This document shows, in pieces, positions 10,711 through 21,035 of a stretch of DNA of 64,000 nucleotides (positions within the stretch are counted from its first letter, which is position 1; every line of letters starts with the position of its first letter). The notes beneath the pieces were generated by a model, which made no database searches, had not been told where the DNA came from, and was given only the letters and a program-made list of their open reading frames with translations. The stretch is from Enoplolaimus lenunculus (Eukaryota > Nematoda > Enoplea > Enoplida > Thoracostomopsidae): NCBI GenBank assembly GCA_030248215.1, contig JASANG010001558.1:24398-88397 (forward strand), in the 5' to 3' direction. The translations under genes and the position numbers were made by a program.

Positions 10711-13700
10711 GTAAGTGTACACCAACGCACATTATATATACATAAATATATATTAGGGTGCGACCGGATATCCGGTTCCGGTTTATTATCCGGCAAAAAC
10801 TGATATCCGTGTCCGGGTCCCGTATAGCGGTATAAACCTACCGGATACCGGATATTTACTGTTGTGGTGCCGAATATTATAAAATTGGTTTTTAATAGTA
10901 AGCATCTATAATATCTAGCTGCGATTACATTTGTGGGGAAGTCAAGAAGTTCAAGTTTCGATACGTTTTTTTAGCTATTTTTAACTTAAGCGAGCGAGAG
11001 TTAAGCGTTTTTTTGTATTATTTCAGTATATCAGCAGCAACTATAAAATTTGTAATAGATGAAAATCTTGAACGCGCTATGCAATATTCGGTATCCGGTT
11101 CCTGTTCCCGTAAAAAAATCAACATCCGTATCCGGTTCCGGCATCCGGTAAATTAATATCCGGTCGCACCCTGACATATATAAAATACAATATTTCGTTA
11201 GAAGAAATAAAAGCGGTACATATCGCAGCCCAAGCTGTAATTCAACCCAAATCCGAATTCGACTAGTGCAAAGTGAAATAAGGACTTGGGATGGGCCAAA
11301 GATGGAATTCGTACTGCTCAAAGTGAACGCATCGGTTATTTGTTAATACGTTGATGGCATACACAATTTTGATTGGTTGAAGCAAGAGTGCATGATAGTC
11401 TTAACAAGAGTATGCAACTGGGTACATTCTGTGTAGAAAAGAATGTACCTGGCACACGTTGCGTTTTTGCTTTACCCTTCCCCCTTACTTGGGGGGAGGG
11501 TCAAAATTGTCAGTAAACATAAATACATTGCATTTCCATATGTTCGTACAAACTCCATTTGTATTCTTAAACGGTCGAAGCAATATAGTGTGCACTACAG
11601 CTGAAATCGACCCCCCTAAACAAGGGGGCAGGGGTAAGGCGAAAATGCAACGCGTGCTAATACATTTTGTGCCCATGTATCGCCCATCCAGATGCACACT
11701 CTCGTTTAAAATCATCCACTATATGGTTGAATCAAGAGTCGATGAAGACTCTTTTTACAAGCGTGCGCAACTGTGCACATTCTGTGTAGAAAAGACTGTA
11801 CCTGGCACGCGTTGTGTTGTTGCGCTACCCCCCTCCGTTTACTTAGAGGGGGTGCACCCGGTTCGAACCATGGCACTTTATGCACGCGGCAGCAAACATG
11901 CTTCCGTTATAGTTTAATGCAGGGGTAATCATGTGATAGCCACCTCCATCTAAGTAAGGTGGTCGGCCAAAAACGCAACGCCCAGTGGTACATTTGGTAC
12001 CATGCGGGACCCCCAAGAGTTGCACACTGTTGTCATTGTCCATTCTTGGGTAAAGTAATTAATCCTATCTGGCTTTTCCATCATTTCGTCGTAACAAATC
12101 AAAACGTTTCACTTGATCACACCCAGAATTTCACAATTGCACGTTGGATTAGTCTCATTGTCAGCGAGAATTTGACCTTGCGCTAACGCAACAACCCACG
12201 CGCAGAGACCGACACTTTTGGTCTCGGTCTCGGTTAATTTTGAACCGTTAGCGGAAATGAAAAAAAAAATAAGGTTTTTTTTCAAACAAAACTTTTGAAT
12301 AATTTTATTTGCTCAAAATTGCCGTTAAAAGTCATACAATTAAACTAATTTTTTTGTTTACTTTATTTATCATATAGGAATTGTGGCAGAAACGCAACGA
12401 TTGAAACAACTTTCACAAAAGTATTTATATATCACTGACTCCAATTATACCAGACGTTACACACATATAAGCACCCCGAACTTAAGCGGATTTATACGTG
12501 ACCATCAGTGTCAATATTAATGAAAACATCACTTGGTGATCAACTCTGTAAATAGCTCGTTCATCTTGCTTGTGCTGTACAATCTTACTTACTTGTTTAC
12601 TAAGCCTAAGCCTAAGCCTAAGCCTCCTACTTCCACACGCCCATGCCGTGAGCTGAAGCGTAAACCTAAACCTAAGCCTAAGCCTCCTACTTCCACACGC
12701 CCATGCCGTGAGCTGAAGCGTAAACCTAAACCTAAGCCTAAGCCTCCTACTTCCACACGCCCATGCCGTGAGCTGAAGCGTAAACCTAAACCTAAGCCTA
12801 AGCCTCCTACTTCCACACGCCCATGCCGTGAGCTGAAGCGTAAACCTAAACCTAAGCCTAAGCCTCCTACTTCCACACGCCCATGCCGTGAGCTGAAGCG
12901 TAAACCTAAACCTAAGCCTAAGCCTCCTACTTCCACACGCCCATGCCGTGAGCTGAAGCGTAAACCTAAACCTAAGCCTAAGCCTCCTACTTCCACACGC
13001 CCATGCCGTGAGCTGAAGCGTAAACCTAAACCTAAGCCTAAGCCTCCTACTTCCACACGCCCATGCCGTGAGCTGAAGCGTAAACCTAAACCTAAGCCTA
13101 AGCCTCCTACTTCCACACGCCCATGCCGTGAGCTGAAGCGTAAACCTAAACCTAAGCCTAAGCCTCCTACTTCCACACGCCCATGCCGTGAGCTGAAGCG
13201 TAAACCTAAACCTAAGCCTAAGCCTCCTACTTCCACACGCCCATGCCGTGAGCTGAAGCGTAAACCTAAACCTAAGCCTAAGCCTCCTACTTCCACACGC
13301 CCATGCCGTGAGCTGAAGCGTAAACCTAAACCTAAGCCTAAGCCTCCTACTTCCACACGCCCATGCCGTGAGCTGAAGCGTAAACCTAAACCTAAGCCAT
13401 CCGTGTCATAATGTAGTTAAAATAATCACTTTGGAGGGAACTTGAGTTTTTTTTTATTAAAACAGTCATAGTGTTGAGGGAAGTACAGAAATACCCGATT
13501 TTTAATGGTTCATCCATATACATTTGGTGCAAAATACGAGCAAAACATTACTGCATCGTTTCGTCAACTCAAACTCGCTCAGCTAACAGCACACTTTTTC
13601 ACTTCTTTGGTCTCGATTTGCAAAACTACCGAGACTCAACAAAAGCGCGACCGAAACCGAGACCAGTCAAATCCTGAGAGTTGCCCCGAGACCAGCCAAA

Positions 13701-16344
13701 TCCTGAGAGTTGCCCCGAGACCAGCCAAATCCTGAGAGTTGCCCCGAGACCGAAACCAGTCAAATCTTGAGAGTTGCCCCGAGACCAGCCAAATCCTGAG
13801 AGTTGCCGAGACCGAAACCAGCCAAATCCTGAGCGTTGCCCCGAGACCGAGACCGACTCAGCCTTGTTTACAATTGAATAATTTTGTATGTAGAGAGAGA
13901 GACAGAGAGAGAGAAAGAGAGAGAGACACGTATTTGCGTACATTTGTTGTTTTACAGCAAGACTGTCCAAAAGGACATTTAACCAAAGACCAGTTCATCA
14001 AAGTCTACAAAGACTTCTTCCCCTCAGGCTCGGCAGAAGGCTTCTGTGAACACGTATTTCGAACGTTCGACACAGACGGCTCGGGCTATATTGATTTTAA
14101 AGAATTCTTGCTCGCAATCAACGTCACATCCAGCGGGACGCCTGAACAGAAGCTCGAGTGGGCTTTCCGTATGTACGATATTGACGGCAATGGAACGATT
14201 GATGAAAAAGAAATGGTCAAAATCATTGAGGTACGTCCGTAGGATATCGAGACGTCGTTCGACGTGTAGCCCGACATCCTTTTGATGTGTAACCAACAGG
14301 ATGCGACCGGATATTAATTTGCCGCATGCGCGGAACCGGAACCGGATATCAGTTTTTGCCGAATGTTAAACCGGAACCGTATATCCGGTCGCACGCTGGT
14401 ATGCAAGGAGCAGGACTGATACGTAGACGCCAGACGGATACGCAACGGAGAGGCATGGTGTGACCGGGTATCCGCTTCCGGTTTAATAATATTCGGCAAA
14501 CATTGATATCCGGTACCCGGTTCCGGTACCAGGTATAAACCTACCGGATGCTCGATAGTCACGGTTGTGGTGCTTTTCAAAAGTGAGCAGTTGTAACATC
14601 TTGTTGCGATGACATTTCTTTGCCAAACAAAGAAGTTCACGTTTTGATACATTTTCAGCTGCTTTTCAACTTTTATTCTCGCTGGTTAATCTTGTAAATA
14701 AAATTGCATTTTCGCATTACATAATTTCAGTTGATTAGCAACAATTATGAATTTTATAACAGACGCAAACATTAAACGGCGAAAAATACATCGAAAAATA
14801 AATTATTTTAACAGATCTCAATATCCGGTTCCGGGAACAAATTCAGTATCTGTATCGGATTCCGGTACATCACGTGCAGGCCTGAAACATGTACCTCAGG
14901 ATAGTGGGAATGCGTATTGTTCGTACAGTAATTTAACGGTTGACAAATGGTCAAAATACATTTGCTTGACTCTTCTGTTATATGTGCTCGCAAGCCAGCG
15001 TATGATGACCAAAAATGAGTCGGATTTTCATTTTTTTTTGCATATTTGAGCTTCTCATGATCTCCCTGATCTTGGTTTCTGATTAAAATTTATATTTTGC
15101 AAAAAATGGTTGCTGTTTATATACGTACCATTCGCAATGCAACGGCGGATGCATGGTGATGGGCCCCATCACGGCCGTGGCTTTCCTCTAACAAGATATC
15201 AACAAAACTTATTTTGGGAATCAGATGAACATAATGAGCGCATCGCAAACGGGACAAACCCGTTGAAACAAAACACACCCAAGTTTGAAAATGCGGCTGG
15301 CTTCTTCCACGCTTCGATCGTGATTTTTTTGAGACAATTCTACCTTGCCGAATGGCTTGACACACTACACAGATCTTAAAAAAAAGTGGCTAACTGTTAA
15401 CAAATTTTCTTGCTTGCTATGCTCGCTGGCTTATAGTTTTTATTTTAAGATAATATAATTCACCCGAAATGAAATATTCTAGTACAGTAATAAAATCAGT
15501 TTTGGAATGACGTGTGCCGTGTGCTGCCTTGCTTTCAATGGCTAAAGCATATGAACATTCTATAATTTTTTACGTAAAATATGACATGTTCAGCTACTTT
15601 AGCAGAAAATGTCAAAAAAATTTGCGCTGCGTCATAAATCTGCGAGCTTTGCGAAGTTGCGTCGAATAGCAATTGCGTATTTTGGTTGTAAAAAATATTT
15701 TCGGTCCCAGACCCCAGCCCAGTGGCAGAAAGTCCGAACGCTTAGGACCTCAAGGAAATAGAATTTTTTTAAAAAACTCGTAATTTTAATGTGGAACCAA
15801 TAGAAAAGGTCAAGAGAAGCTTAATCGTGTCTCACATGAAAATTTTCAATTTACTATGAGGCGTAATTTCAAGGTAAGATTCGAACCCCAGTCTCGCGGG
15901 TGAGAGGCGTATACGTTGACCACTGAGCTATAGGAGCTTGACGCTTGAGGTGGCTCTCACGTCTTGTTGTATTTTTTATTTGCTCATAGTACACTCTATG
16001 AGCGAGAGGGTTAAATAAGCAAAAAAAAACAAAATTCAGAACCCGACCCATTTTGGGCAAACGCCGGCTGGCGGACTGTTTTAGTGTCCGACAAAAAACA
16101 AAAACAAAACGTTTTTGTAAATTCAAAATTTGTTGTTGTTTTTTGTGTGTTACAGACCATTTACGAAATGCTTGGACCAGAGGTAACTAAGACAGCCGAA
16201 GATTCACCTAGGAAACGTGCAAAGATGATTTTTGAAAAGATGGACGTAAATAACGATAAAGAGTTGACTCTTAATGAATTTGTTGACGGATGCATGGCCG
16301 ATAAAGAACTATTTCAAATCCTTACAAATGAAGTCAAAAAGTAA
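10600..16344 (+). CDS. Neuronal calcium sensor protein (hippocalcin/neurocalcin/NCS-2-like), 3 coding exons
   Basis: The spliced product is 190 residues, the usual length for the NCS family (about 190). These proteins bind calcium and then expose an N-terminal myristoyl group to reach membranes and regulate channels, receptors or kinases, mainly in neurons. Visible features: MGLKSSKP with Gly2 for myristoylation; WYKGF at 32-36; DCPKG at 39-43 in the degenerate first EF-hand; calcium loops at 75-86 ([12 protein letters not shown]), 111-122 ([12 protein letters not shown]) and 158-169 ([12 protein letters not shown]). Exons are 10600-10710, 13958-14230 and 16156-16344; all junctions are phase 0 with GT/AG sites. 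[14 protein letters not shown] recalls the invertebrate NCS-2 branch, from memory and not from a search. In the fourth loop the usual Gly at position 6 is Lys, which may alter affinity. Confidence 0.93.
10755..11173. mobile_element. Family B MITE, near-complete copy in intron 1
   Basis: Ends are AGGGTGCGACCGGATATCC and GATATCCGGTCGCACCCTG. The subterminal regions contain several CCGGTTCCGG and TATCCGG motifs and the body is noncoding. Flanks ATATATAT and ACATATAT may be a decayed 8-bp duplication. It lies within 50 bases of the exon 1 donor. Confidence 0.7.
11174..11370. other. Intron 1 sequence without features
   Basis: AT-rich intronic DNA. I see no exon-like segment in it. Confidence 0.4.
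11371..11728. mobile_element. Foldback MITE (copy 1 of a tandem pair)
   Basis: The left half reads AGCAAGAGTGCATGA, GCAACTGGGTACATTCTG, then ACGTTGCGTTTTTGC and a C/G-run. The right half repeats these in reverse (CGAAAATGCAACGCGTGC, GATGCACACTCTCGT). Arms of roughly 110 bp flank a short middle. The family recurs at 11729-12052 and 37340-37712. Confidence 0.7.
11729..12052. mobile_element. Foldback MITE (copy 2 of a tandem pair)
   Basis: Begins ATCAAGAGTCGATGAAGAC directly after copy 1. It contains GCAACTGTGCACATTCTGTG and ends with CCCAAGAGTTGCACACTG and CCATTCTTGGG. The open frames across both copies result from the paired C and G runs. Confidence 0.65.
12053..12599. other. Intron 1 sequence without gene features
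   Basis: AT-rich DNA. A GGTCTCGGTCTCGG remnant at 12200-12240 is related to family F ends. No exon signal is seen. Confidence 0.4.
12600..13399. repeat. 60-bp minisatellite, about 13 near-identical copies, in intron 1
   Basis: Each 60-bp line holds CCTAAACCTAAACCTAAGCC followed by CTCCTACTTCCACACGCCC and ATGCCGTGAGCTGAAGCG. I see no differences between copies after the first. Because 60 is divisible by 3, long frames stay open on both strands, giving 292 codons on + (K-P-K-P and STRPCREL repeats) and 255 on -. These lie in an intron and have no splice or start support. One third of each unit is telomere-like hexamers. Confidence 0.95.
13634..13862 (+). repeat. Degenerate repeat of about 30 bp in intron 1
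   Basis: CCGAGACCAGCCAAATCCTG with GAGAGTTGCC recurs about seven times with small indels. It is followed by a GA-rich tract at 13890-13925 and then by the exon 2 acceptor. Confidence 0.8.
13958..14230 (+). CDS. Calcium sensor exon 2 (residues 38-128)
   Basis: The acceptor is TTGTTGTTTTACAG and the donor is GAG before GTACGT. The exon encodes the degenerate EF1 (DCPKG) and the canonical EF2 and EF3 loops. Its GC content is higher than that of the intron around it, as expected for coding DNA. Confidence 0.92.
14297..14398. mobile_element. Short family B MITE in intron 2
   Basis: Starts CAGGATGCGACCGGATATT and ends TATCCGGTCGCACGCTG, about 100 bp in all. Flanking 8-mers GTAACCAA and GTATGCAA agree at 6 of 8 positions, a plausible old hAT duplication. 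Confidence 0.6.
14457..14880. mobile_element. Family B MITE, decayed long copy in intron 2
   Basis: The left end GGTGTGACCGGGTATCCG, GGTATAAACCTACCGGAT and GTTGATTAGCAACAATTATG follow the order of the 10755-11173 copy. The right end is eroded. Confidence 0.6.
14881..15870. other. Intron 2 sequence without recognised features
   Basis: No exon-like segment is found. The frame at 15110-15379 shows no domain and lacks convincing splice sites. Confidence 0.4.
15876..15955 (-). mobile_element. tRNA-like sequence, probably a SINE head or tRNA pseudogene
   Basis: The - strand carries an A box (TAGCTCAGTGGT), a possible CTC anticodon region (CCTCTCACCCG) and a B box (GGGTTCGAATC). The acceptor ends and the anticodon and T stems do not pair well, so a functional tRNA-Glu is unlikely. 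It is unrelated to the SINE at 10370. Confidence 0.55.
16156..16344 (+). CDS. Calcium sensor exon 3 (residues 129-190, stop)
   Basis: The acceptor is TTTGTGTGTTACAG. The exon runs from TIYEMLG through EF4 to EVKK and TAA. The C-terminus lacks the longer LLQCD-type tail of vertebrate hippocalcin and VILIP. Confidence 0.92.
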   Translation, partial: TIYEMLGPEVTKTAEDSPRKRAKMIFEKMDVNNDKELTLNEFVDGCMADKELFQILTNEVKK

Positions 16345-16351
16345 ATTTCGT

Positions 16352-16556
16352 TGCATATGTCTGTGTGTGTTGCGTGTGTGTTTATGGTCACACGCACACA
16401 CACACAATGCATGTGTGTGTTGGGTGTGTGGTACTGGTCGCACACACACACACACAATGCGTATGTGTATTGTTGCGTGTGTGTATGTTGGCACGCACAC
16501 AATGCATGTGGGTGTTGCGTGTGTGGTTATGGTCGCACACACACACACACAATGCT
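16352..16556. repeat. TG/CA hairpin repeat in the presumed 3' UTR
   Basis: Between three and four units of about 55-65 bp each pair a GTGTGTGTTG(C/G)GTGTG arm with a CACACACACACACAATGC arm across TATGGTC. If transcribed as the 3' UTR of the calcium-sensor mRNA, each unit would form a stable stem. Confidence 0.8.
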
Positions 16557-16689
16557 ATGCCTACTACTTATTAGTCGACGATCGTGTAATGTATGTATAT
16601 TTATGGTTGGTCACGTTTTCGTTGCCAGCAATGTGTTTAATTTCGTTATTGACGTATATTATATGAGTAATGTCAACAGTGTGAATAAT

Positions 16690-17310
16690 CACCTTCAATA
16701 GTCGCAACAACAACAACAACAATAACAGTAGCAACAATAACAGCAACAACCACAACAGCAGCAACAGCAACATCAATAAGAACAACAACGACAACAGCAA
16801 GAAAAACAGCACCAACATCAACTGGAACAATAACGACAACAACTACAACAGCAAGAAAAAGAAGAAGAGCACAAACAACAACAACAACAAAAACAACAAC
16901 AAGAAGAAGAAGAGAACTGGAAAAACAACAAAAGTACAAGCAACAAAAACAGCAGCAACAAACCAGATATCGGCATCGTAAGTGAAATAAGCGCAATCGT
17001 ACTTTTAGCAAAAAGACAACAAGTATACACAACGGAACGATTAGTTACATCAGCGAATAGCAGCTAACAACAAATTGCATTGCAATATCAAACGTTTCAA
17101 GCATTGGAAGGATTTGGCAAATGGTTTGGTGGTCCCGCTTGAAAGAAACGTGGCGAAAATACAACAACAAAATCAAACAAATAACAGTAAATAATCCATA
17201 CAAAACAAAACGCCAATAACAACGGTATGTCGGTGTTTGTATTAAAAGTGTAAATTTGATATTACAAAGCCAACAAATACACGCCAACAACATACAACAG
17301 CCAAAGATGA
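16690..17310 (+). repeat. CAA/AAC-rich low-complexity tract
   Basis: Triplets of the type CAA, CAG, AAC and GAA dominate on the + strand. The frames give Gln- or Asn-rich strings with stops, so I read it as simple-sequence DNA after the gene. No polyadenylation signal is obvious. Confidence 0.7.
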
Positions 17311-17346
17311 TGAGTTTACCGACACACTTTGTCGCTCGTCATTTTC

Positions 17347-17379
17347 CTAAACCTAAACCTAAACCTAAACCTAAACCTG
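17347..17379. repeat. (CCTAAA)5 telomere-like run
   Basis: Five uninterrupted CCTAAA hexamers, the cleanest such run outside the 60-bp satellite, immediately before a family D MITE. Confidence 0.8.
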
Positions 17380-17424
17380 TTTGTAAGAATAATTCGTAAT
17401 TGATAATCCAAAGTCGCAAGGTCT

Positions 17425-17540
17425 AACGCATGAGTATAATGATGGGCGTCAAATTGTCGAGTCGACGACACTTTGGATTAGCCTTACAAATTGCTGATCG
17501 GTCGACGAGTTGTCGCGGGCGACGAATTGTCGTATTATTG
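17425..17540. mobile_element. Family D MITE half copy
   Basis: Contains GATGGGCGTCAAATTGTCG, then GGTCGACGAGTTGTCGCG and GGCGACGAATTGTCGT. Confidence 0.55.
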
Positions 17541-17801
17541 CCAAACATCTGCAACAACATATTTTACAACAGCGGTAAATATCGTACCCAGGCTATAGCA
17601 TAGTATTTAGGTTAACCAACAACAGCGTAGGTTTAGGCGGTCAGAGTACGGTTTTAGTAAACGGAGGCTACACTTGATATCGAATGTTGTTTTCATTGGT
17701 GTGAGGGATGACAACTCGATTCATGGTCATTTTGTGTAGTTTTATGTTAATTTGAATTTCAGCGTTTAGACATCATCCAGTTCGAAATATAAAATATTTC
17801 T

Positions 17802-17932
17802 GCGGTTTGGCACTGCGCTGTGTGAACGACTGCCCCCCCACCCACGCGGTTTGGCACTGCACTGTCTGAACGACTGCCCCCCCACCCACGCGGTTTGGCA
17901 CTGCGCTGTGTGAACAACTGCCCCCCACCCAC
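17802..17932 (+). repeat. 44-bp tandem repeat, 3 copies
   Basis: GCGGTTTGGCACTGC starts at 17802, 17846 and 17890. Each unit ends in a run of seven or more C. It lies directly upstream of SINE copy 2. Confidence 0.85.
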
Positions 17933-17935
17933 CCT

Positions 17936-18055
17936 CCCACCCGTTTGTTCGAAGTTTTGTCAACAGTTCAGGATCACGCTAGCAATCGTAGTACCTCGGC
18001 CATCTTGCACTCGAGCCAAGCAAGCTCACACTACACGACACGCGGTCGATTGCAT
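17936..18055 (-). mobile_element. tRNA-derived SINE copy 2
   Basis: A diverged copy of 10370-10478. On the - strand GACCGCGTGTCGTGTAGTG, GCTTGGCTCGAGTGCAAG and the GACAAAACTTCGAA tail are shared. The B box is more decayed than in copy 1. Confidence 0.6.
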
Positions 18056-18109
18056 TCGTTCGCTTAGGCTTGTTTCGACGACGAGGCTTAGGAATAAGCT
18101 CATTTTTTT

Positions 18110-18685
18110 TGGCGGTTAGGTTTCGGCTTAGGCTTTAGGAATATGCGTAGACTACAGTACCGGCTGTGTACTATATACATTGGCTTGGTCGCTTGTATCG
18201 CTGACGTGTTCAGAAAGAAAGTGGCTTTGAAACGAATTTTTCTTAATCGGATGTATACGACGGCTTGCCGTAGAAATATATACGTGGCTGTTGTGTACAC
18301 TGTCTTCGCACGCTTAGGCTTAAGGTTTACAAAAATATTTGCTTACGGCTAAGTCTATATAACCTGTTGCCGAAGCCAGCACTTAACCGTAAATGCAGAC
18401 ATATATTAAGTGACAAACAAGCGTTGCGATCCAAACCAGAACGGATCAAAATGATAACCTCTCTTAGACAAAATTAGGCCCCCTCATACGTATGTTTCAA
18501 CTGTGTGTGTGCGTGCGCGTGTGGGTAAGCGATGTGAAATCCTTGTATGCCACTCCTGAAAAATTTTCAGCCACCGTTTTTACTTGTTGAGCAGGCTACC
18601 GGGCGTTGGTATAAACCTGGACGAATTTCGACGCTAATTTTCGTTGATGAAAAAACGTAAAACAATTAAGCGTTGGAAAAATGTT
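18110..18685. other. Unassigned stretch
   Basis: Starts with TTAGGC-like sequence and contains a family H fragment near 18535-18610 (TCCTTGTATGCCACTCCTG). No gene is visible. Confidence 0.4.
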
Positions 18686-18689
18686 GATT

Positions 18690-18815
18690 TGAACATTTTT
18701 TCGTGTCAGTTAATAAAGTAATGTAATTAAAATAATGACCATTTTAAGACATTTTTTTCGTGTCAGTTAATAAAGTAATTTAATGAAAATAATGACCCTT
18801 TTTAAGACATTTTTT
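18690..18815 (+). repeat. Imperfect tandem duplication of about 60 bp
   Basis: TTTTTTCGTGTCAGTTAATA and AATAATGACC(A/C) repeat twice, with a partial third copy. Confidence 0.7.
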
Positions 18816-18832
18816 GTTAAATGAATATACGA

Positions 18833-18970
18833 CAATTCGTCAGCCGACACTGTACTTGTCACCCCGGTCGACAGCGTCCTAGGGTAGTAAGCCTAAAACC
18901 TGAAGGGGTAATGATGGACGACAAATTGTGTCAACGGTCGACGACGGGATCATATTACAACTGATCGATC
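18833..18970. mobile_element. Family D MITE copy
   Basis: Left ACGACAATTCGTCAGCCGAC; right GGTCGACGACGGGATCATAT; a central AGCCTAAAACC remnant. Confidence 0.55.
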
Positions 18971-18979
18971 AACTGGTTT

Positions 18980-19937
18980 CATTATCATTTACATTTGCTA
19001 TTATTTGAGTATCTGAAATGTTTTCTTATGTGTTGCCCGAAATTTCAGTTTTGTTTCCGATATATGTTGTTAGCCTGTGTTTTTGTTTTTTTTTTTGCCT
19101 ATTATGGAATAATTTATGTATTTGTTGCGCAAGCGGCGGTTTGTGTGTTGGAATGCAAAACAAGCCTGTAGGCATCGTTTGGTCGGCCAGGTGTTACTTT
19201 AACGGGCGTTACAGTAGATTACGCGCATTACTAACTAAACCTAAGCCTAAGCCTAAACGTTGTAAAAAAATGTGTTCCTAAGCGTAAGCCTGAGCAAAAA
19301 AAATGTAATATAGAATCTAATCCTACACTTTTATAGATCCACCAGAAACCTGGACGCTCCTTAAAGTAACATGGGCCGTTGGGTCAATGAGGGGGGGGCG
19401 GAGTTTCAACCCTATCTAATAAAAAATTCAAACCCCCCCTTAGAATAGTTTATAGCCCCAATTGTAAGTGACCCTTTCCGCCCCAGCTCCCACCAAACAT
19501 ACTGAGCTGGGTACGGTTATAAAAGTTTGGGTTCGTAGCTCAATTATCTGCATAATGCATATATATTTGAAAGTCAAACACATTTTTGACAGCTGTTAAT
19601 ATATATTGTCGTAGCTCTGATGGCCATTAGACGTTTCAGAAATGTTGTAGTTTTAGTTTCGAAGGTTTTCGATGATTAAATGAAACGTTTGGCCGTCTGT
19701 ACGATTGCAATAGTGTAAGCTTAAGCGTTAGACTAATTTTGTTGCAGGAAAATGCTTATACTACGGTTACTGCCCGCCGTGTTCCGTCGATTGGCCAATA
19801 TTTGAATAAACAAAACTATAATTGAAACACTGTTTTCGAGGGGGTCGCAACCAAAACCACTTGTACACTTTTCTGTCACACGGTTAAAAACTAGAGGCCG
19901 TATTCACAAATGTGTGTATTCACCAGTTGGTGATAGG
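18980..19937. other. Unassigned stretch with a family H remnant
   Basis: 19375-19520 shows the family H pattern (G-run, then AAAATTCAAACCCCCCC, then TTGTAAGTGACC). The hydrophobic frame at 19018-19281 has no family signal. Confidence 0.4.
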
Positions 19938-20316
19938 CAGGGTGCAACCGGAATTACAATTTACCGGAACCGGAATTTGAAAATTTTACCGGAACCGGAA
20001 CCGGAAAATGAAAAATGCATTTCACCAAAAATTTCATTTTAATCTTATTTTTTGCTCTATTATTTGTGAAATAACCTTAGTCGAACATAGGTATTTATTT
20101 TATTTGTTGTAATTTAGATTTTCATCATCGACTGAAGTGAAATCCACCATCAATGGCTTATATTCGGGGTACAAGTGGCTTTCAAAAGAGATTCTTAAAA
20201 ATTAGCAAAGTTAAGAAAACGGCCAAATTATAATACCGGAATTTTTAAATCCGGTAAAAATTTACCGGAACCGGAAGGTGAAAAAATGCCGGAACCGGAA
20301 TTCCGGTTGCACCCTG
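19938..20316. mobile_element. hAT-type MITE, family A, second complete copy (379 bp)
   Basis: Ends CAGGGTGCAACCGGAATT and ATTCCGGTTGCACCCTG, with a perfect 8-bp duplication GTGATAGG at 19930-19937 and 20317-20324. It matches 8435-8807 along its whole length, with only scattered substitutions and one extra CCGGAA unit. Confidence 0.9.
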
Positions 20317-20329
20317 GTGATAGGTCTTG

Positions 20330-21035
20330 TAACTTTCGAACCATTGAATGATGAAGTTCAAAATTAAGCACAGTTTTACGCATGTGACGTGCTGTAACTC
20401 TTGTATCAAATTTAAGTTCAACAACAGCAATTAGTTAGGGAGTTTGAAAACGTATTACTAACTGATGATAGTTGCTATGTACATTTGAGAATATGGACCC
20501 TCATAGTAATCGTACGTCTATTAAGTTTAAGTTATGCCAAAATTGAAAAATTCGCGAAAACTATTGCGAGAAAAGCTGCATAAACATAATTAGGCCACAA
20601 TGACAAACTTTATGTATTGTGGTAATTTGTCTAATCCGTGTCACATGAAGATCCTGCTAGAACGTTCGTTGTCTTTGTAGGTTTAAAATGACTCCGACAG
20701 CGCTGTAATGTTGCTGGCTGGAAACCAGGAATTTTTAGTAGAGACGCAGTGACAGGGGTAGTTTTGCACGCGGTGAAAATTACAAGGGTAACGCCTTTGT
20801 TGCACCTGCCGCCCCACCCGCCATATTTACGGCCGTTAATGTATTTCCCGCGACGATGTTTTGATTCACTATAGCCAGCATTAGTGTTTCCAGCACGGTT
20901 GGATGAGATTTGCCGCTAGTGATATGATTTTGGACTCCAAGGAGAGATTTATGTAAATGAATACTTAGATACAATTTCACTTAGTAATACAAGATTACCC
21001 CCTACCACCCCGACCCATATGCCAGTTAGAAATTT
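20330..21035. other. Unassigned stretch
   Basis: No gene, RNA or repeat is recognised. Confidence 0.4.

Noticed and set aside
12533-13411. 292-codon Lys-Pro-rich open frame as a gene
   Set aside because: It is the 60-bp satellite read in frame. The opposite strand is also open, and the block lies in an intron of a well-supported gene.
15869-16126. Protein-coding frame on the - strand at the tRNA-like sequence
   Set aside because: The frame is a translation of tRNA A and B boxes, a well-known spurious type.
16309-17032. Cys/Val-rich and poly-Leu/Val frames as membrane proteins
   Set aside because: They are translations of TG/CA and CAA triplet tracts with no domain structure.
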